Positions 6,680 to 7,471 of a DNA stretch of 7,471 nt are shown piece after piece. Positions within the stretch are counted from its first letter, which is position 1, and each line of letters begins with the position of its first letter. This DNA comes from Bacteroidota bacterium. Lineage in GTDB: Bacteria > Bacteroidota > Bacteroidia > B-17B0 > B-17BO. The stretch spans positions 1 to 7,471 of the forward strand of contig JANXRU010000277.1 in NCBI GenBank assembly GCA_025356715.1, written 5' to 3'. The translations under genes were made by a program, and so were the position numbers. The notes under the pieces were generated by a model, which was not told where the DNA came from, made no database searches, and worked only from the letters and a program-made list of their open reading frames with translations.

Positions 6680-7471
6680 TTAGTTGACAATTAATTTTTT
6701 AGTTTCTTTTTTATTACCAGTAGCAATTTCAACTAAGTAAATTCCTTTTGCATATTCATTACCAGAAATAGAAATGGTATTTAATCCTAACGTTCCATTA
6801 ACTAATTTAGAATCTACTTTTTTACCCATAAAATCATAAATTGAAATAGATACTTTATCAGTTGTATTTAAAGTGTAAGATACAATAAAATCTCCATTAG
6901 TAGGGTTTGGAAATACATTTAAGCTAATCATACTATTAGTATTTTCAAAGATGCCAGCAGATGAACATGTTCTTTCTGTCCAACGTTGAGTGAATTCCTG
7001 AAAATATTGATTTGCAATTGATGCATCATGAACGACAACAATATTTTCATCATTTTTTGTATCTCCTGCGGTACTCCAGTTATGTGATCCTGTTTCTACT
7101 AAAGGATCTGATGTTGTATTGGATTGGTCAATAATTACATATTTATGGTGTAAAATCCATGAATGACAATCTACAGCAGCATTAGCCGCACCAACACCAA
7201 ATTTAATATAATTAAATTGAGTGCTAAATCCAGTTGTATCATCTAACAATACCTCAGTGGATAAAGTATTAGAGGTTGTTTGAGAAGCTATTTTTTGAGC
7301 TAAATCAGTACGAGTAATTAACATATTAGAAGTATACATATTTGTATTTGCAGTACTTATTGTAGCTAATAACTGAGAATTTGTATTATCAGAAGGGCTA
7401 AAATATTGTTCAACACGTTTTCCTCCAATAACATATTCGTGAGGTGTATTATTTGTTTTAAATTGACCAAA
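6680..7471 (-). CDS. Phospholipase D-like (HKD) protein with T9SS sorting domain, 5' end missing
   Basis: The last 263 codons of a PLD-superfamily protein, probably a secreted nuclease or phosphodiesterase; the substrate is not determinable. The frame is open to the right edge, and the ATG at 7339 is internal because recognisable PLD sequence lies upstream of it. Numbering from the first residue in the window: NTPHEYVIGG (8-17), then VEQYFSPSD (20-28), the first strand of a PLD domain. The catalytic HxKxxxxD is H108/K110/D115, followed by TGSHNWS (127-133) and NDENIVV (139-145). The NTPH-to-YFSPSD lead-in is what I recall as the linker between the two halves of two-HKD proteins, so a first HKD is probably off the window; this is inference. 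Residues about 185-263 form a type A T9SS sorting domain (VFPNPTNGDF, then YAKGIYLVEI and terminal KKLIVN). A signal peptide is expected but not visible. The endonuclease I gene follows on the same strand beyond a terminator. Confidence 0.9.
   Translation of the reverse strand, partial: FGQFKTNNTPHEYVIGGKRVEQYFSPSDNTNSQLLATISTANTNMYTSNMLITRTDLAQKIASQTTSNTLSTEVLLDDTTGFSTQFNYIKFGVGAANAAVDCHSWILHHKYVIIDQSNTTSDPLVETGSHNWSTAGDTKNDENIVVVHDASIANQYFQEFTQRWTERTCSSAGIFENTNSMISLNVFPNPTNGDFIVSYTLNTTDKVSISIYDFMGKKVDSKLVNGTLGLNTISISGNEYAKGIYLVEIATGNKKETKKLIVN

Noticed and set aside
1..7471. CRISPR array, transposon ends, tRNA or rRNA, integration site, defence cassette
   Set aside because: No regularly spaced repeats, transposase or integrase sequence, cloverleaf or rRNA-like segment was seen; every long stretch is accounted for by coding sequence.

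Overview
The window looks like chromosomal DNA from a member of the Bacteroidota, probably Flavobacteriales or a relative. The base composition is strongly AT-rich. Two genes encode C-terminal Por/type IX secretion (T9SS) sorting domains, which are characteristic of this phylum. Initiation regions are A/T-rich and lack clear Shine-Dalgarno sequences. The glycosyltransferase architecture at the left end is also one I associate with this phylum. The sequence cannot fix the genus.

Layout. (1) The left end, about 1-1957 on the + strand, holds one long gene for a membrane-bound family 2 glycosyltransferase. It is fused to a polyprenyl-phosphate sugar-transferase-like (WbaP-type) membrane and Rossmann module whose catalytic core appears to be missing. 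(2) A compact three-gene cluster lies on the - strand at 4223-2029, read folA (dihydrofolate reductase), then a PolB-type DEDDy 3'-5' exonuclease, then gpsA (glycerol-3-phosphate dehydrogenase). The first two genes share an ATGA stop/start overlap. This shortens the exonuclease to 231 aa, starting at 3732. A 9-nt gap separates the second and third genes, so this is very probably one operon. It converges tail-to-tail on the glycosyltransferase gene across 71 nt. (3) The right half, 7471-4316 on the - strand, holds two secreted nuclease-type proteins in tandem. One is a phospholipase D-like HKD protein whose 5' end is off the window. The other is a 760-aa endonuclease I-family protein. Both end in T9SS sorting domains, and each is followed by a 12-bp-stem intrinsic terminator built on the same AAAAAAGGGTT core.

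How the genes fit together. The folA/exonuclease/gpsA operon is housekeeping: folate reduction, probable DNA repair or processing, and phospholipid precursor supply. The two T9SS cargo proteins probably act outside the cell or on its surface, plausibly degrading extracellular nucleic acid; this is inferred from family and sorting signals. The glycosyltransferase probably works in cell-envelope or exopolysaccharide assembly.

I found no RNA genes, CRISPR array, insertion sequence, integration site or origin, and no gene-free stretch over 300 bases. Nothing convincingly amounts to an unknown multi-gene system. The points most worth a second look are the catalytically reduced sugar-transferase module, the paired secreted nucleases, and the hairpin placed between them with no recognisable promoter after it.
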